A DNA stretch of 64,000 nucleotides from Chloroflexota bacterium (GTDB lineage: Bacteria; Chloroflexota; Anaerolineae; Anaerolineales; UBA11579), in contig JABFGG010000001.1 in NCBI GenBank assembly GCA_013112575.1, forward strand, positions 496,001 through 560,000, given 5' to 3'. A program made the position numbers and the translations under genes. This document shows, piece by piece, positions 17,559-26,975 of this stretch. The stretch's first letter is position 1; the number at the start of each line of letters is the position of its first letter. Below the pieces are notes generated by a model. The model did no database searches and was not told the DNA's origin. It saw only the letters and a list, made by a program, of their open reading frames with translations.

Positions 17559-20109
17559 CCGCCGTAGCCTCTTCCTGAAGATATATTTAACCCTCGCCGC
17601 ATTTGAGGGCCTGATTGCCCTTGCAGCTATCCTCCTGCAACCCACTGACCCGAAGAATGCCTGGCTTTTAGGTTACTCGCGTACCCGCCTCTTGTTGGCC
17701 GCGGCGGTTCTCATTGGCCTCGCCATCTTGGCTATCTTGTCATTCAAAGCCTGGCGCGACGCTGCCTGGACAGAGAAGCAAACCCAGAGGCTTATCAACT
17801 TCGTGCAAGCATCTTGGCTGTACCTTGGCATGCTGCTGCTGGCCGGTGTGGCTGTACTGGTCGGTGGCTATGGTTTTCTCTTCTCGCGTGTCTTCACCGA
17901 TGCCCTCATACAGGCGCGTCTTGAGCGTCTTGCCCCCATTCTATTGTGGATAGCCTTCATAGCGCTCCAAAGTCTGCTTTTCTTGCCCCTATTGCGCTAC
18001 AAAGAATCAAAAGTTACTTTAGAGCGTACTATCTGGTTTCCTGCCTTGATTGCATCGGCTGTCTTTATTCTGCTGGCGGTACTTATGTCTGCCACCCGCC
18101 TGGGCCTGTCCCCGGACCGTACTGGCTGGGATGACCCCGGTGTGCCCCTGCTGCCTTTGCAGGTGCTGCTGGCTGTTTTGCTCTCCCTTTTGCTTTATAG
18201 CCTGTTGCGCTGGTTAAGTGGACGTTTTGGCCGGATAGATATCTTTATTTTCACGGCACTGTGGTTGGGCGCTACTCTTCTGTGGTGGAACACCCCACTC
18301 ACACCGACCTATTTCTCTCCCACACCACGCGCCCCCAATTTTGAATACTACCCTTACTCCGACGCCGCCACCCAGGACCTCATCGCCCAGAACCTGTTGA
18401 TCGGCGAAGGCTACGTATTACCCGCCGAAAAGCCGCTCTACAGTTTGTTCCTTGTGCTGGCCCACACCCTGGTTGGACAAGATTATCTTGCCGTCACCAA
18501 TTTGCAGGTAGCGCTGCTGGCCTTGTTCCCCGCCATCATTTACTTGCTGGGCAAACGTCTAGGAAACCCTCTGGCTGGTCTGATTGCTGCCTTGTTGGTC
18601 ATCTTACGGGAACACAATGCCATCGCGCTTTCCGGTGAGATCGGCGTCTCGCATTCCAAACTCTTGATGACTGACATGCCCGCCGCCCTGGCGATTGCTG
18701 CATTCACCTTGTTTGCCATTGTCGTGCTGCGTAAACAAGAGGGTTGGCGTTTTTATGCCCTGGCTCTTGGTGGCGCAGTGGGCCTGATGTCCTTGCTGCG
18801 TGTGCAAACCCTGCTCATTGCAGCAGTTGTTGGACTACTTTTGGTCATCCAGTTATGGAGCGTACGACGTTTGTGGTGGCAGCCCATCCTATTCATGACG
18901 GCGGGCTACCTATTGGCAGCAATGCCCTGGTTTGTGCATAACGGCCTGACCGGTGGGGGCTTCTGGTACCAGCAGGGTTTCCAGGCCAATTACCTCAGCC
19001 AACAATACAGCCTCACGCCGGAGTTGCTCGATCCGCAAGCTCGTGATGAGGGCTTTGGTGCCGTGATGGTCTTTACGCAGGAGCATCCGGGCGAAGTCGG
19101 GCGTTTCATCACTGCCCATTTCTTGCACAATGAAGTTTCCAGCTTGCTGGCCTTGCCCTCCCAATTCTCGCTGGCCGAGAATGCCAACAGCTTCTACAAC
19201 CTGCGCCCCTTATGGGAGGGCAAGGAGGCCGAATTGTGGGAGGACTGTTGCAGCCTGCTGCCATACGTTGAAGGGGATCCTTTTTGGTCAGCCTGGAATG
19301 GTGTTTTCCCAACCGCAGCCGTTTGGTCATTACTGCTCAATCTTGCTTTGATCGCCCTGGGCATTGGCCTGGCCTGGAAACGTCTGGGGTGGGTTGGTCT
19401 GGTTCCACTGGTCATTCATCTGGCTTATAGTTTTAGCACGGCCATTGCTCGTGTATCTGGCTGGCGTCTGATCTTGCCCGTGGACTGGGTACTGTTGTTG
19501 TATTACGCCTTGGGAATGAGCTGCCTTATTTTGATCGTATCGGCATTTCTGTCAGGCAAGCGAGTTGAGTGGGAGTCCGTAGAGCAAATCTCCAATGAAT
19601 CTCACTGGAATGACTCACCGAGGGCCATCTATGTGCTGGGAGCAGCCGTTTTTGTGCTGGCCTTGTCAATGCCATTGCTGGGAGTGGTCATTCCCCAGAA
19701 GTATGCGCCCCCTTCCAAAGCACAAGTAACTGATACGTTGACCGCATTCCATATTGAAGCACAAGACCTGCAAATTTTGCTTGATGATCCCGCCCTCGTG
19801 GTTTTACAGGGCCGTACCTTATGGCCTCGTTTATATGGACCTGACCAGGGTGAGTCGGGTAAGGGCTGGCCGGAATATACGCCACGCTCCTTCCGGCGCT
19901 TGGGTTTTCGACTGGCTGGCCCGCAGGATGCATCCGTGATCATGCCGTTGGGGCAGAATCTGGCCCAGGTGCCGCATGCTGAGGAAGTAATCGTCCTGGG
20001 TTGTCAACAAGAAGATTTCGTCGAAGCCCGTTTTGTTATCTTGCCATATCAACAAAAGCTTCTCACAAACGAACTGGCTATGGATATGGCATGTGACACT
20101 CAGGAGTAG
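17548..20109 (+). CDS. giant multi-pass membrane glycosyltransferase-like protein (GT39/ArnT type)
   Basis: About 853 residues with some 16-18 hydrophobic segments. The N-terminal module contains QPTDPKNAWLLGYSRTR. It is followed by a GT-C core with NFEYYPYSDAATQDLIAQNL (an acidic loop after the first core helix), YSLFLVLAHTLVGQD and SHSKLLMTDMPAALAIAAF, and by an extracytoplasmic tail with cysteines at VLGCQQEDFVEA and MACDTQE. It is a close paralogue of the 852-residue protein at 30930. Members of this fold transfer a sugar from a polyprenyl phosphate donor on the outer face of the membrane. ATG at 17548 (or 17533) overlaps the previous gene by about ten bases. Confidence 0.78.
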   Translation: MGNDRRSLFLKIYLTLAAFEGLIALAAILLQPTDPKNAWLLGYSRTRLLLAAAVLIGLAILAILSFKAWRDAAWTEKQTQRLINFVQASWLYLGMLLLAGVAVLVGGYGFLFSRVFTDALIQARLERLAPILLWIAFIALQSLLFLPLLRYKESKVTLERTIWFPALIASAVFILLAVLMSATRLGLSPDRTGWDDPGVPLLPLQVLLAVLLSLLLYSLLRWLSGRFGRIDIFIFTALWLGATLLWWNTPLTPTYFSPTPRAPNFEYYPYSDAATQDLIAQNLLIGEGYVLPAEKPLYSLFLVLAHTLVGQDYLAVTNLQVALLALFPAIIYLLGKRLGNPLAGLIAALLVILREHNAIALSGEIGVSHSKLLMTDMPAALAIAAFTLFAIVVLRKQEGWRFYALALGGAVGLMSLLRVQTLLIAAVVGLLLVIQLWSVRRLWWQPILFMTAGYLLAAMPWFVHNGLTGGGFWYQQGFQANYLSQQYSLTPELLDPQARDEGFGAVMVFTQEHPGEVGRFITAHFLHNEVSSLLALPSQFSLAENANSFYNLRPLWEGKEAELWEDCCSLLPYVEGDPFWSAWNGVFPTAAVWSLLLNLALIALGIGLAWKRLGWVGLVPLVIHLAYSFSTAIARVSGWRLILPVDWVLLLYYALGMSCLILIVSAFLSGKRVEWESVEQISNESHWNDSPRAIYVLGAAVFVLALSMPLLGVVIPQKYAPPSKAQVTDTLTAFHIEAQDLQILLDDPALVVLQGRTLWPRLYGPDQGESGKGWPEYTPRSFRRLGFRLAGPQDASVIMPLGQNLAQVPHAEEVIVLGCQQEDFVEARFVILPYQQKLLTNELAMDMACDTQE

Positions 20110-20116
20110 TAAAGCC

Positions 20117-20151
20117 TGATTCCTCATTCCTGATTCTTAATTACTCATCCC
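20117..20151 (+). repeat. degenerate heptad repeat
   Basis: Five consecutive seven-base units of the form T-N-ATT-N-C can be read: TGATTCC, TCATTCC, TGATTCT, TAATTAC and TCATCCC. They fill the gap between two genes, just upstream of a TATAAT box. A similar, less regular run lies at 44654-44682. They resemble the short tandem heptads known from cyanobacterial genomes; no function is implied. Confidence 0.5.
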
Positions 20152-20159
20152 CACCGCGT

Positions 20160-20165
20160 TATAAT
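20160..20165 (+). promoter_or_regulatory. -10 box before the radical SAM gene
   Basis: A perfect TATAAT ends 16 bases before the ATG at 20182. No good -35 hexamer is seen at the usual distance. The predicted leader is about ten bases and lacks a Shine-Dalgarno sequence. It marks a likely independent transcription start after the upstream glycan operon. Confidence 0.5.
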
Positions 20166-20181
20166 CCCGCCTGCCTTTCTC

Positions 20182-21681
20182 ATGTCCGTCATACTCATCA
20201 ACCCCAACCTCATTGTGCAGCGCAACGACCCTTTTACTACCGGGATCGTCTACATGCCCATCAGCCTGGCCTATACGGCTGCATCTTTGCGTGAGGGGGG
20301 AGTGGAGGTGCAGGTGATCGATGCCTTTGCCGAGAATCCGCGGCAGGCACGCGCTCAGGATGATTTCCTGCTGCTGGGATTGTCTACCGAAGAAGTATTA
20401 CAACGCATCCCGCAGAGCACAAAGGCTGTATTCATTTACGCCATTAACCTGACCAATCATTTGTCAACCATGCACATCATCCGGGAGATAAAAGCGGAGC
20501 GACCTGACTTGCCCATCGTGGTGCTGGAAAACACCCAGGCAGTAACCGCCTATGCGCTCAGCCGCGTTGCCCAGGAGTTCCTTGATGCTGGGGTGGACTA
20601 CGTGTTGACGGGGGAGGCAGATCGCAACGCCGTCAAACTGGCCCAGACTTTAGAGGCTGGTGACGACGAATCTGTGTATCAGATTCCCGGCTTGGTCACA
20701 TCGGGTTTTGCTGTACCGCAGGGAGATTATCTGGCTGAGGATGAATTGGATGAATTGCCTTTCCCAGCTTGGGACCTCTTCCCGCTGGAGAATTATTGGG
20801 GCCTGCGCTTTGCACACGGGCCGCAATCCTCCAAACGCTATCTGCCTTTACTGACCTCACGCGGCTGTCCCTACCCCTGCGAGTTCTGCGTGGTGCCCGC
20901 CACCAACAATCAGAAGTGGCGTCCTCGTTCGGCCAGCAATGTGGTCGATGAGATGGCGCATTACATGAAGGCCTTTGGGGTCAATGAGTTCCACATTGAA
21001 GACCTCGACCCCACTATCTCCGATGAGCGTATCCGCGCCATCTGCCATGAGATCATAAATCGTGACCTGGATGTAGTTTGGAAGATATCGGCGGGGACGA
21101 AAGTGGAGACCATTCGCGACGAGGAGACCATCGACCTGATGGCCCAGGCCGGGTGCCGCTATATCTCCATTTCGCCGGAAACTGGATCGCCGCGGTTGTT
21201 AAAGACCATGCGCAAACCCTTTGACCTTGAACATGCCGTACGGCTTGTCAAACGCATGAACGAAGCCGGTATCCGCTCGCAGGCTTGTTTCGTGCTGGGC
21301 TATCCGGGAGAAACAGATGAGGACCGCCAGATGACCTGGGACATGGTCAACGACCTTACTCGCAAAGGCGTCGACGAAGTGGCTTTGTTTGTGATCACCC
21401 CTGTACCCGGTTCGGCCATTTTCGATCAATTCGAGGGTTACCAAAACCTATCCCAGTTGAATTTTTCGCCCACCTGGCGGGAGGACTATGCCGAATTGGC
21501 CCGCTTCCGTTTGAGGCTGTATGCCCATTTCTTGTGGTGGAAATTGCGTTATCATCCCCTCAAGATCATGCGTCAGCCCTTTAATTTCCTCCTGCGTCGT
21601 TTCGAAACTAAGATGGAAATGGTGCCTTACCGTGCCTTGATTTTGTATCTATTGGGTAGGAAAGCAACCCACAACAGTTAA
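20182..21681 (+). CDS. B12-binding-domain radical SAM protein
   Basis: In this 499-residue protein the first 150 residues form a cobalamin-binding-like Rossmann domain, although the classic DxHxxG is not obvious. The radical SAM core follows, with the 4Fe-4S cysteines C229, C233 and C236 in SRGCPYPCEFC. It continues with the barrel motifs HIEDLDPTISDERI, ISISPETGSPRLLKTMRK and FVLGYPGETDED. This class contains methyltransferases and ring-forming enzymes such as BchE, HpnR and TsrM-like proteins. Within a surface glycan locus a C-methylation or a rearrangement of a sugar or lipid carrier is possible. The stop overlaps the stop of the opposing gene by four bases. Confidence 0.88.
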   Translation: MSVILINPNLIVQRNDPFTTGIVYMPISLAYTAASLREGGVEVQVIDAFAENPRQARAQDDFLLLGLSTEEVLQRIPQSTKAVFIYAINLTNHLSTMHIIREIKAERPDLPIVVLENTQAVTAYALSRVAQEFLDAGVDYVLTGEADRNAVKLAQTLEAGDDESVYQIPGLVTSGFAVPQGDYLAEDELDELPFPAWDLFPLENYWGLRFAHGPQSSKRYLPLLTSRGCPYPCEFCVVPATNNQKWRPRSASNVVDEMAHYMKAFGVNEFHIEDLDPTISDERIRAICHEIINRDLDVVWKISAGTKVETIRDEETIDLMAQAGCRYISISPETGSPRLLKTMRKPFDLEHAVRLVKRMNEAGIRSQACFVLGYPGETDEDRQMTWDMVNDLTRKGVDEVALFVITPVPGSAIFDQFEGYQNLSQLNFSPTWREDYAELARFRLRLYAHFLWWKLRYHPLKIMRQPFNFLLRRFETKMEMVPYRALILYLLGRKATHNS

Positions 21682-23678
21682 TCATCTAGCTGAACAAAAG
21701 CCATACAGTAAGGTTCTTGACTGGACAAAGGAAGTATATGGATTTCATCGAATCCTGTTTCCTGAGATTTTTCTGGGAGGTAGTAATGGTGGTAGAGATC
21801 AATACCCTCAGTATTGGTTGGGTTCAGGATGAGCCTATCAATGATTTCCTTATCTGCATAGAATAGTATCTGAAAGCGCACATTATTTTCGATGGCGATT
21901 TTGATAGTATCAGCTTTCGACAAGTGATCCGGGATATTTATTATTAGTCCATGCTCTTTAAAGCGTATTGCATTTTCATCTTCGCAGCTTATACCTAACT
22001 CCTGTTGATCGTTCACGCTGGCATAAGATTTTTCTACAATTTCAGGATACCTGTATTCAAACTCATTGATAAGATGATCGAACCTTCCCAGGTTCATATT
22101 GATTATGGTTTTGAAACGTTCCCAGTCCCAAATAGGGCCACTAATAATTAAGGATATGCGAGCGTAATACGCTCGCAAGCCTGAATCCACTAATTGGTTT
22201 TCTCCAGAAGTTATTGTTTCTTCATATCCAGGGATCGCTTCATAGCGAATATAGTGAGCGACACGCCAATTGTGATTGTATGTTGCAGGCAAGCGTGCTA
22301 AGAAAGCATCGCCCAAGGCATTTAGGTCAATAAAATGAATTCTTGCCCCTGCATAATAGCCTTCCATGCCAATGGGGTTTTCGAAATACACGACGTCCCC
22401 GGTGTTTTGCCCCAAGAGTTTGAACTCATGTCCCTGTCGCCTGAGTCCATAGAAGGGTATTTCATTCTGGCGGCTCTGGCTGAGTAATCCTGTTGTAGGA
22501 GAATAGAATAAGCGCTCATCGGAAATGCCCACGGTTTCATCAAGGACCGGGTCGCTGGAAGCATACAATTTGTATGTGGGCAAAGGGGCCGCCAACCCCA
22601 TCAGGATCGGAAGGGCAAGGAGTGCTAGCTTGTATTCACGCTTATATTTGCCGAAATCGAATTGGGTGATGATGATGAGGGCGGTAAATAGAGGCAATGT
22701 AAAGAAACGCCCACTCATGAAATCGCCCCCGATGCGCAAGATGTAGAATAGGTAAATGAGAATACCCAAGGATATGGGGAAGAGCTTCCACCGCGATTCG
22801 ATCGAGGCTAGGCCAAGAGCAATAGCGAGCAAGATAACCAGCAGGGTAATGGGATCTTTGCCAAGTGAATTAAGGAAGTAATAGCCTCCTTGTGCGAATA
22901 ATTCTGTTTGGGGTATACCAGTATTGAGTTTTGCGTAGAAGGTGTTAGGGAACAGGAAGCCGTAATAGATCAGCGAAAAGATGCTCCAGAGGATCAGGGG
23001 AAATTGCCCGAGGATACCAATCAGCAATGCCTTGACCTTATTCTCCGAATACCACCAGGCAACGACTAGTGGGAAGAAATAGAAAACCATGGTATCCAGG
23101 CGGTTGAGCCCAGCCAGGGAAGCCACGAACGATAACCAGAAAATTTTTCTTAGGGAGAAATCTCTCTGGAAGAAGAAGATGAAGAACACGGCCAGGATTA
23201 AATGAGAGAGGGGGTTTTCCAGACCGGAAGTTGACCAATCTACAAAGGCATTTGAAAAGATGAGTACGCTGCCAGCTAAAACGGCTGCGAAAGGGGTTGG
23301 TGCAAGTTTTGAGGCCAGAAGCCAGACACTTAAAAGCGAAATGACAATCGAGATAATCAGGGTGGTGAAATAGGGTTCCCGGGTGAAAAAATAGAAACTG
23401 CTAAGCAGGAACATCCACAGCGGGTGGGTATAGGTCTGAACCCGTTCCGCGATATTCCAAGTGAGGCCATAGCCGTTGACGAAATTGTCAATTGTGCGTA
23501 GTGTGATAAAGGCATCGTCGGCCATCCAAGCCCGGCGCAGCACGATGACGAGAAAGACTATCACAATAGCAACGTGTTCAAACTGAGGTTTGAACTCCCA
23601 AGAAGCTATTAGCATTCTGATCCGTGTGATGACCCCTTCTGAGCGGAGCGAATTGAACCATTCCTTAATTACATTCAT
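21678..23678 (-). CDS. multi-pass membrane glycosyltransferase, AftB/ZomB-like GT-C
   Basis: The 666-residue protein has about ten membrane segments and a soluble C-terminal domain of roughly 280 residues. After the first segment it carries WMADDAFITLRTIDNFVNGYG, followed by ERVQTYTHPLWMFLL. The DDAxIT.R...N...G.G pattern is characteristic of AftB-like arabinofuranosyltransferases and ZomB-type proteins that use decaprenyl-phosphate sugars; the paired Asp is the likely catalytic site. The gene is visibly richer in A and T than the glycan operons on either side and lies on the opposite strand, so it may have been acquired separately. A purine-rich AGGGAG precedes the ATG. Confidence 0.8.
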   Translation of the reverse strand: MNVIKEWFNSLRSEGVITRIRMLIASWEFKPQFEHVAIVIVFLVIVLRRAWMADDAFITLRTIDNFVNGYGLTWNIAERVQTYTHPLWMFLLSSFYFFTREPYFTTLIISIVISLLSVWLLASKLAPTPFAAVLAGSVLIFSNAFVDWSTSGLENPLSHLILAVFFIFFFQRDFSLRKIFWLSFVASLAGLNRLDTMVFYFFPLVVAWWYSENKVKALLIGILGQFPLILWSIFSLIYYGFLFPNTFYAKLNTGIPQTELFAQGGYYFLNSLGKDPITLLVILLAIALGLASIESRWKLFPISLGILIYLFYILRIGGDFMSGRFFTLPLFTALIIITQFDFGKYKREYKLALLALPILMGLAAPLPTYKLYASSDPVLDETVGISDERLFYSPTTGLLSQSRQNEIPFYGLRRQGHEFKLLGQNTGDVVYFENPIGMEGYYAGARIHFIDLNALGDAFLARLPATYNHNWRVAHYIRYEAIPGYEETITSGENQLVDSGLRAYYARISLIISGPIWDWERFKTIINMNLGRFDHLINEFEYRYPEIVEKSYASVNDQQELGISCEDENAIRFKEHGLIINIPDHLSKADTIKIAIENNVRFQILFYADKEIIDRLILNPTNTEGIDLYHHYYLPEKSQETGFDEIHILPLSSQEPYCMAFVQLDD

Positions 23679-23790
23679 TGTTATATTTCATTCTCCCTAA
23701 ATCTTGATAGACATAAAATCGCACATTGACATAGCTATAAAGGCCGTTACACTTATACTCGAAATTTTGAGGAAAGCCAGAACACTTTTT

Positions 23791-25434
23791 ATGAAAAAAC
23801 CATTCCCATTTCATGTAGTTCTGTTCATTATTTATCCGATCATCGCCTTATATGTGAACAACATAAATGAGATTACTTTATTAGAGACCCTTCGGTCCTA
23901 TCTGGTTTCGATTGTCATCGCTTCGATCCTTTTCGGGGTGCTATATCTTTTCTTGCGAGATTATATTCGCTCAGCTTTATTAACTACATGGCTGATGATA
24001 CTCTTTTTCTCTTATGGGCACGTATTGACCTATATAAAGCAATGGGAAATGGGTGAGCTAATACTTGGGCGGCACCGCTTTCTACTTCCTATCTGGCTCT
24101 CTCTCTTTGTGATAGGTGCGTTTTGGATTGCCCGTACGAAGCGTCACTCAGAACGACTCAATCAATTCTTTAATGGCACAGGATCCCTCTTACTCCTTTT
24201 TTCTATCTATTCTATTGCAATTTTCTATTGGGGTGATAGTAACTCACAAAATGGCATACAGCTCCCATCATCGGCTTCACCTGAATCTGTCTCCTATGAA
24301 GAATGCACAGTAAGCACTCCTGACATTTATTACATTATATTAGATGGGTATGGAAGAAACGATATATTGCGCGATTTGTATGATTTTGATAATTCAAAGC
24401 TAACTTCATTTTTGCTGGATAAAGGTTTTTACATCGCGGAAAACTCCTATTCTAACTATAGCCAAACGCTCTTATCTCTTTCCTCGTCCCTAAACATGTC
24501 CTATATAAATTACTTAACGGATGAACTGGGACGTCAATCATTGAACCGCGATGCATTGGGAGAGCTTGTTACTGATAGTCAGGTCTTAGCATTTTTGAAA
24601 GATTACGACTATCAATTTGTCACATTTGAAACCGGGGCGAAAGCGACTGAAATCCGCCGTAGCGATTATTATCTCAGCCCAGAAAGCGACGAAGACTGGG
24701 GGCAGGTAAATGAGCGCCAGCTGTTAGTAAATAAATTTGAAGGTATCTTGATTGACTCCACATTGTTAATTCTCTTTTTGGATCATGATTTCCTTATCCC
24801 TGATTTTGTAAAAGAGGCTATTTTCGGTTCAGATAATTTGCGCGAAATAGTATCTTCTTCAGAATACCAAAAACATCGTGAGCGCATCGAGTATACTTTC
24901 ACACGCCTGCCGGATTTTGCCTCCAGGGATGGCAAATTTTTCTTTTTTGCACATGTCATCGCTCCCCATCCGCCCTTTGTTTTTGATGCAAGTGGAGCGC
25001 CTTTAGAGCCAGTTGCCCCTTTCAGTTTTAGAGATGGCACGCTCTCGCAAGAACAAGAGAGAGATTATATTCGTGGATACAGAGATCAACTTGAGTATAT
25101 AAATACTTTGTTGATTGATACCATAGAATCAATCCTCGCCCAATCAACGGAGGCACCTATCATTATTGTTCAGGGGGATCACGGCCCTGGCTCCCAACTC
25201 AAATGGACATCGATTGAAGACACAAATCTATTAGAACGCATGGGGATACTAAATGCTATACACTTGCCAGGAGGTCCGGATATTCTTTATCCGGACATTT
25301 CTCCTGTGAACACTTTTCGCTCTGTTTTCAATTGCTATTTTGACACTGATTTTGAGTTGCTAACTGAAAAACACTATATTTCTTTATATGATTCGCCCTA
25401 TGATTTTTTGGATATAACTAAAGAACTTCCATGA
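23791..25434 (+). CDS. membrane-anchored sulfatase/alkaline-phosphatase-fold protein
   Basis: From ATG at 23791 the product is 547 residues; a TTG start at 23704 would add 29. About five N-terminal membrane helices are followed by a large outer domain with PDIYYIILDGYGRND (metal-binding Asp), NYSQTLLSLSSSLN (probable Thr/Ser nucleophile region), FAHVIAPHPPFVFD and IIIVQGDHGPGS (metal-binding Asp-His). This is the layout of phosphoglycerol or phosphoethanolamine transferases and related sulfatases, such as LtaS and EptA. It may decorate the surface glycan with a phospho-group. The ATG start is favoured because it leaves room for two promoters between divergent genes. The gene is AT-rich like its minus-strand neighbour. 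Confidence 0.82.
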   Translation: MKKPFPFHVVLFIIYPIIALYVNNINEITLLETLRSYLVSIVIASILFGVLYLFLRDYIRSALLTTWLMILFFSYGHVLTYIKQWEMGELILGRHRFLLPIWLSLFVIGAFWIARTKRHSERLNQFFNGTGSLLLLFSIYSIAIFYWGDSNSQNGIQLPSSASPESVSYEECTVSTPDIYYIILDGYGRNDILRDLYDFDNSKLTSFLLDKGFYIAENSYSNYSQTLLSLSSSLNMSYINYLTDELGRQSLNRDALGELVTDSQVLAFLKDYDYQFVTFETGAKATEIRRSDYYLSPESDEDWGQVNERQLLVNKFEGILIDSTLLILFLDHDFLIPDFVKEAIFGSDNLREIVSSSEYQKHRERIEYTFTRLPDFASRDGKFFFFAHVIAPHPPFVFDASGAPLEPVAPFSFRDGTLSQEQERDYIRGYRDQLEYINTLLIDTIESILAQSTEAPIIIVQGDHGPGSQLKWTSIEDTNLLERMGILNAIHLPGGPDILYPDISPVNTFRSVFNCYFDTDFELLTEKHYISLYDSPYDFLDITKELP

Positions 25435-25456
25435 CTTTGTTCTATAAAGTGAAAGA

Positions 25457-26065
25457 ATGAAAAGTCAAACCTTGAACATATTCGAGCGCTATACAGCCAG
25501 CCAACGCTTGCACGTAGCAGAAGAGACTCTGCTCCAATTACAGCAACGCATGGGCAAAACCGAACTGTCGGTGGTTGAGTTGGGCTGCGGGTATTACGGC
25601 CGAAATCTATTTTATCTGCGTGATCGTTTCCCCGATGCCAATTTCCTGGGTGTTGACCTAAAGATCAATCCGGGTTTATACAAATACGAGGGTGTCTATT
25701 TACTGCAAGCCGACCTCAATAACTGGCAGCCTGTGCAGAATTTTGATTGTGTCCTCTCCCTGGCAGTTACAGAACACCTGGCGGAGATCAACAAACATTT
25801 CAGCCTCATTGAGTCATGCATGACGAATCAAGGCCGAGCCGTGGTCACTTCTCCACTGCCCCAGGCACATTTCCTTTTGTGGTTCTTGTCGCGCCTGCGG
25901 ATTTTTAACCCCCAGGAAATTGATGACCATAAACTATATCTGACGCGTACCGGTCTTCAACGCTACGCACAACAGGCGGGCTTGCATATCCAGGGTTATC
26001 GTACAATCTCTTTTGCTATGCATCAGGCTGCCATCTTAGGCAAAAACAATGTCAAAAAAACCTAA
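25457..26065 (+). CDS. class I SAM-dependent methyltransferase
   Basis: The 202-residue protein has motif I VVELGCGYYGRNLFYL near residues 40-55, LGVDLKINPGLYKYEG at the end of strand 2, and DCVLSLAVTEHLAE in the motif IV position. It is short and has no extra domains. It overlaps the GT2 that follows by 17 bases, so both belong to one transcript with the methyltransferase at 26972. It is probably a sugar or glycolipid methyltransferase; the substrate is not evident. Confidence 0.85.
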   Translation: MKSQTLNIFERYTASQRLHVAEETLLQLQQRMGKTELSVVELGCGYYGRNLFYLRDRFPDANFLGVDLKINPGLYKYEGVYLLQADLNNWQPVQNFDCVLSLAVTEHLAEINKHFSLIESCMTNQGRAVVTSPLPQAHFLLWFLSRLRIFNPQEIDDHKLYLTRTGLQRYAQQAGLHIQGYRTISFAMHQAAILGKNNVKKT

Positions 26066-26975
26066 ACTGCTAGTTGCCATTCCCTGTTACAACGAGGCTG
26101 TCACCATCGTAAAGGTCATTGAGGACTTTAAGGCCGTATTGCCCGATGCCGAGATCCATGTATTTGATAATAACTCCAGCGATGGCAGCGGCGAACTGGC
26201 TGCAGAGGCGGGTGCGAGTGTGCATCGCGTCGTGCAGCAAGGCAAAGGCTACGTCGTGCGCGCCATCCTCGATAAGCTTGATGGCGACGCAGTGTTGATG
26301 GTGGACGGTGACGACACCTATTTCGCGGAAGACGCTCCCCAATTGCTTACTGCCGTCCTGAATGGTGAGGTCGATATGGCCGTGGGGGACCGCCTGCCTT
26401 CCGCCGATGACATGTCTATGGTAAAGCTGCACCAGTTGGGCAATCGGTGGATCGTGCGGCTCATTAATTGGATGTTCGGGACGCGTTATAAGGATGTTTT
26501 ATCCGGCTATCGTGTGTTCAGCCGCCGCTTTTTGGAAACTGTACCGGTGCTCACTAGCGGCTTTGAGATCGAAACGGAGTTGACCTTACAAGCCCTGGCC
26601 GAAGGCATGTCGATTGTCGAAATCCCCGTCAACTACCGTGCCCGGCCCGATGGCAGCGAATCCAAGCTGCACCCCTGGCGCGATGGCTACCGTATCATGT
26701 TGACGGCAGCCATCATCCTGCGAGACCGCCATCCGCTACGTGTATGGAGTGTGGTGGGTATTTTGCTAGGCTTGTTTAGTATTGCCGCTGCTGTGCTTCG
26801 GCTGGTCAATTTCTTCCAGCCGACAGGCCTACCCGACTCGATTCTTTCTGGCCTGATACTTTTGCTGACACCCCTATCATTTATTTCTTTTGGGGTAGGC
26901 TTTACGCTCAACGCCATCAACACACGCTTTTTGGAATTTAAACAAATCTTACGAAGGAACAATAATCGTTCATGA
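26049..26975 (+). CDS. polyprenol-phosphate glycosyltransferase, GT2 (DPM-like)
   Basis: In this 308-residue protein the GT-A domain shows KLLVAIPCYNEAVTIVKVI, VFDNNSSDGSG and the metal site MVDGDDTYFAED. DVLSGYRVFSRRFLE and GFEIETELT are characteristic of enzymes that load sugars onto polyprenyl phosphate. Two hydrophobic C-terminal helices (residues about 235-295) anchor it. It should provide a lipid-linked sugar for the GT-C membrane proteins in the region. It overlaps both flanking methyltransferase genes. Confidence 0.87.
   Translation: MSKKPKLLVAIPCYNEAVTIVKVIEDFKAVLPDAEIHVFDNNSSDGSGELAAEAGASVHRVVQQGKGYVVRAILDKLDGDAVLMVDGDDTYFAEDAPQLLTAVLNGEVDMAVGDRLPSADDMSMVKLHQLGNRWIVRLINWMFGTRYKDVLSGYRVFSRRFLETVPVLTSGFEIETELTLQALAEGMSIVEIPVNYRARPDGSESKLHPWRDGYRIMLTAAIILRDRHPLRVWSVVGILLGLFSIAAAVLRLVNFFQPTGLPDSILSGLILLLTPLSFISFGVGFTLNAINTRFLEFKQILRRNNNRS

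Noticed and set aside
21678..21681. Four-base overlap of convergent stop codons
   Set aside because: TTAA gives stops on both strands. It is tidy but common in compact genomes and does not need a special explanation.
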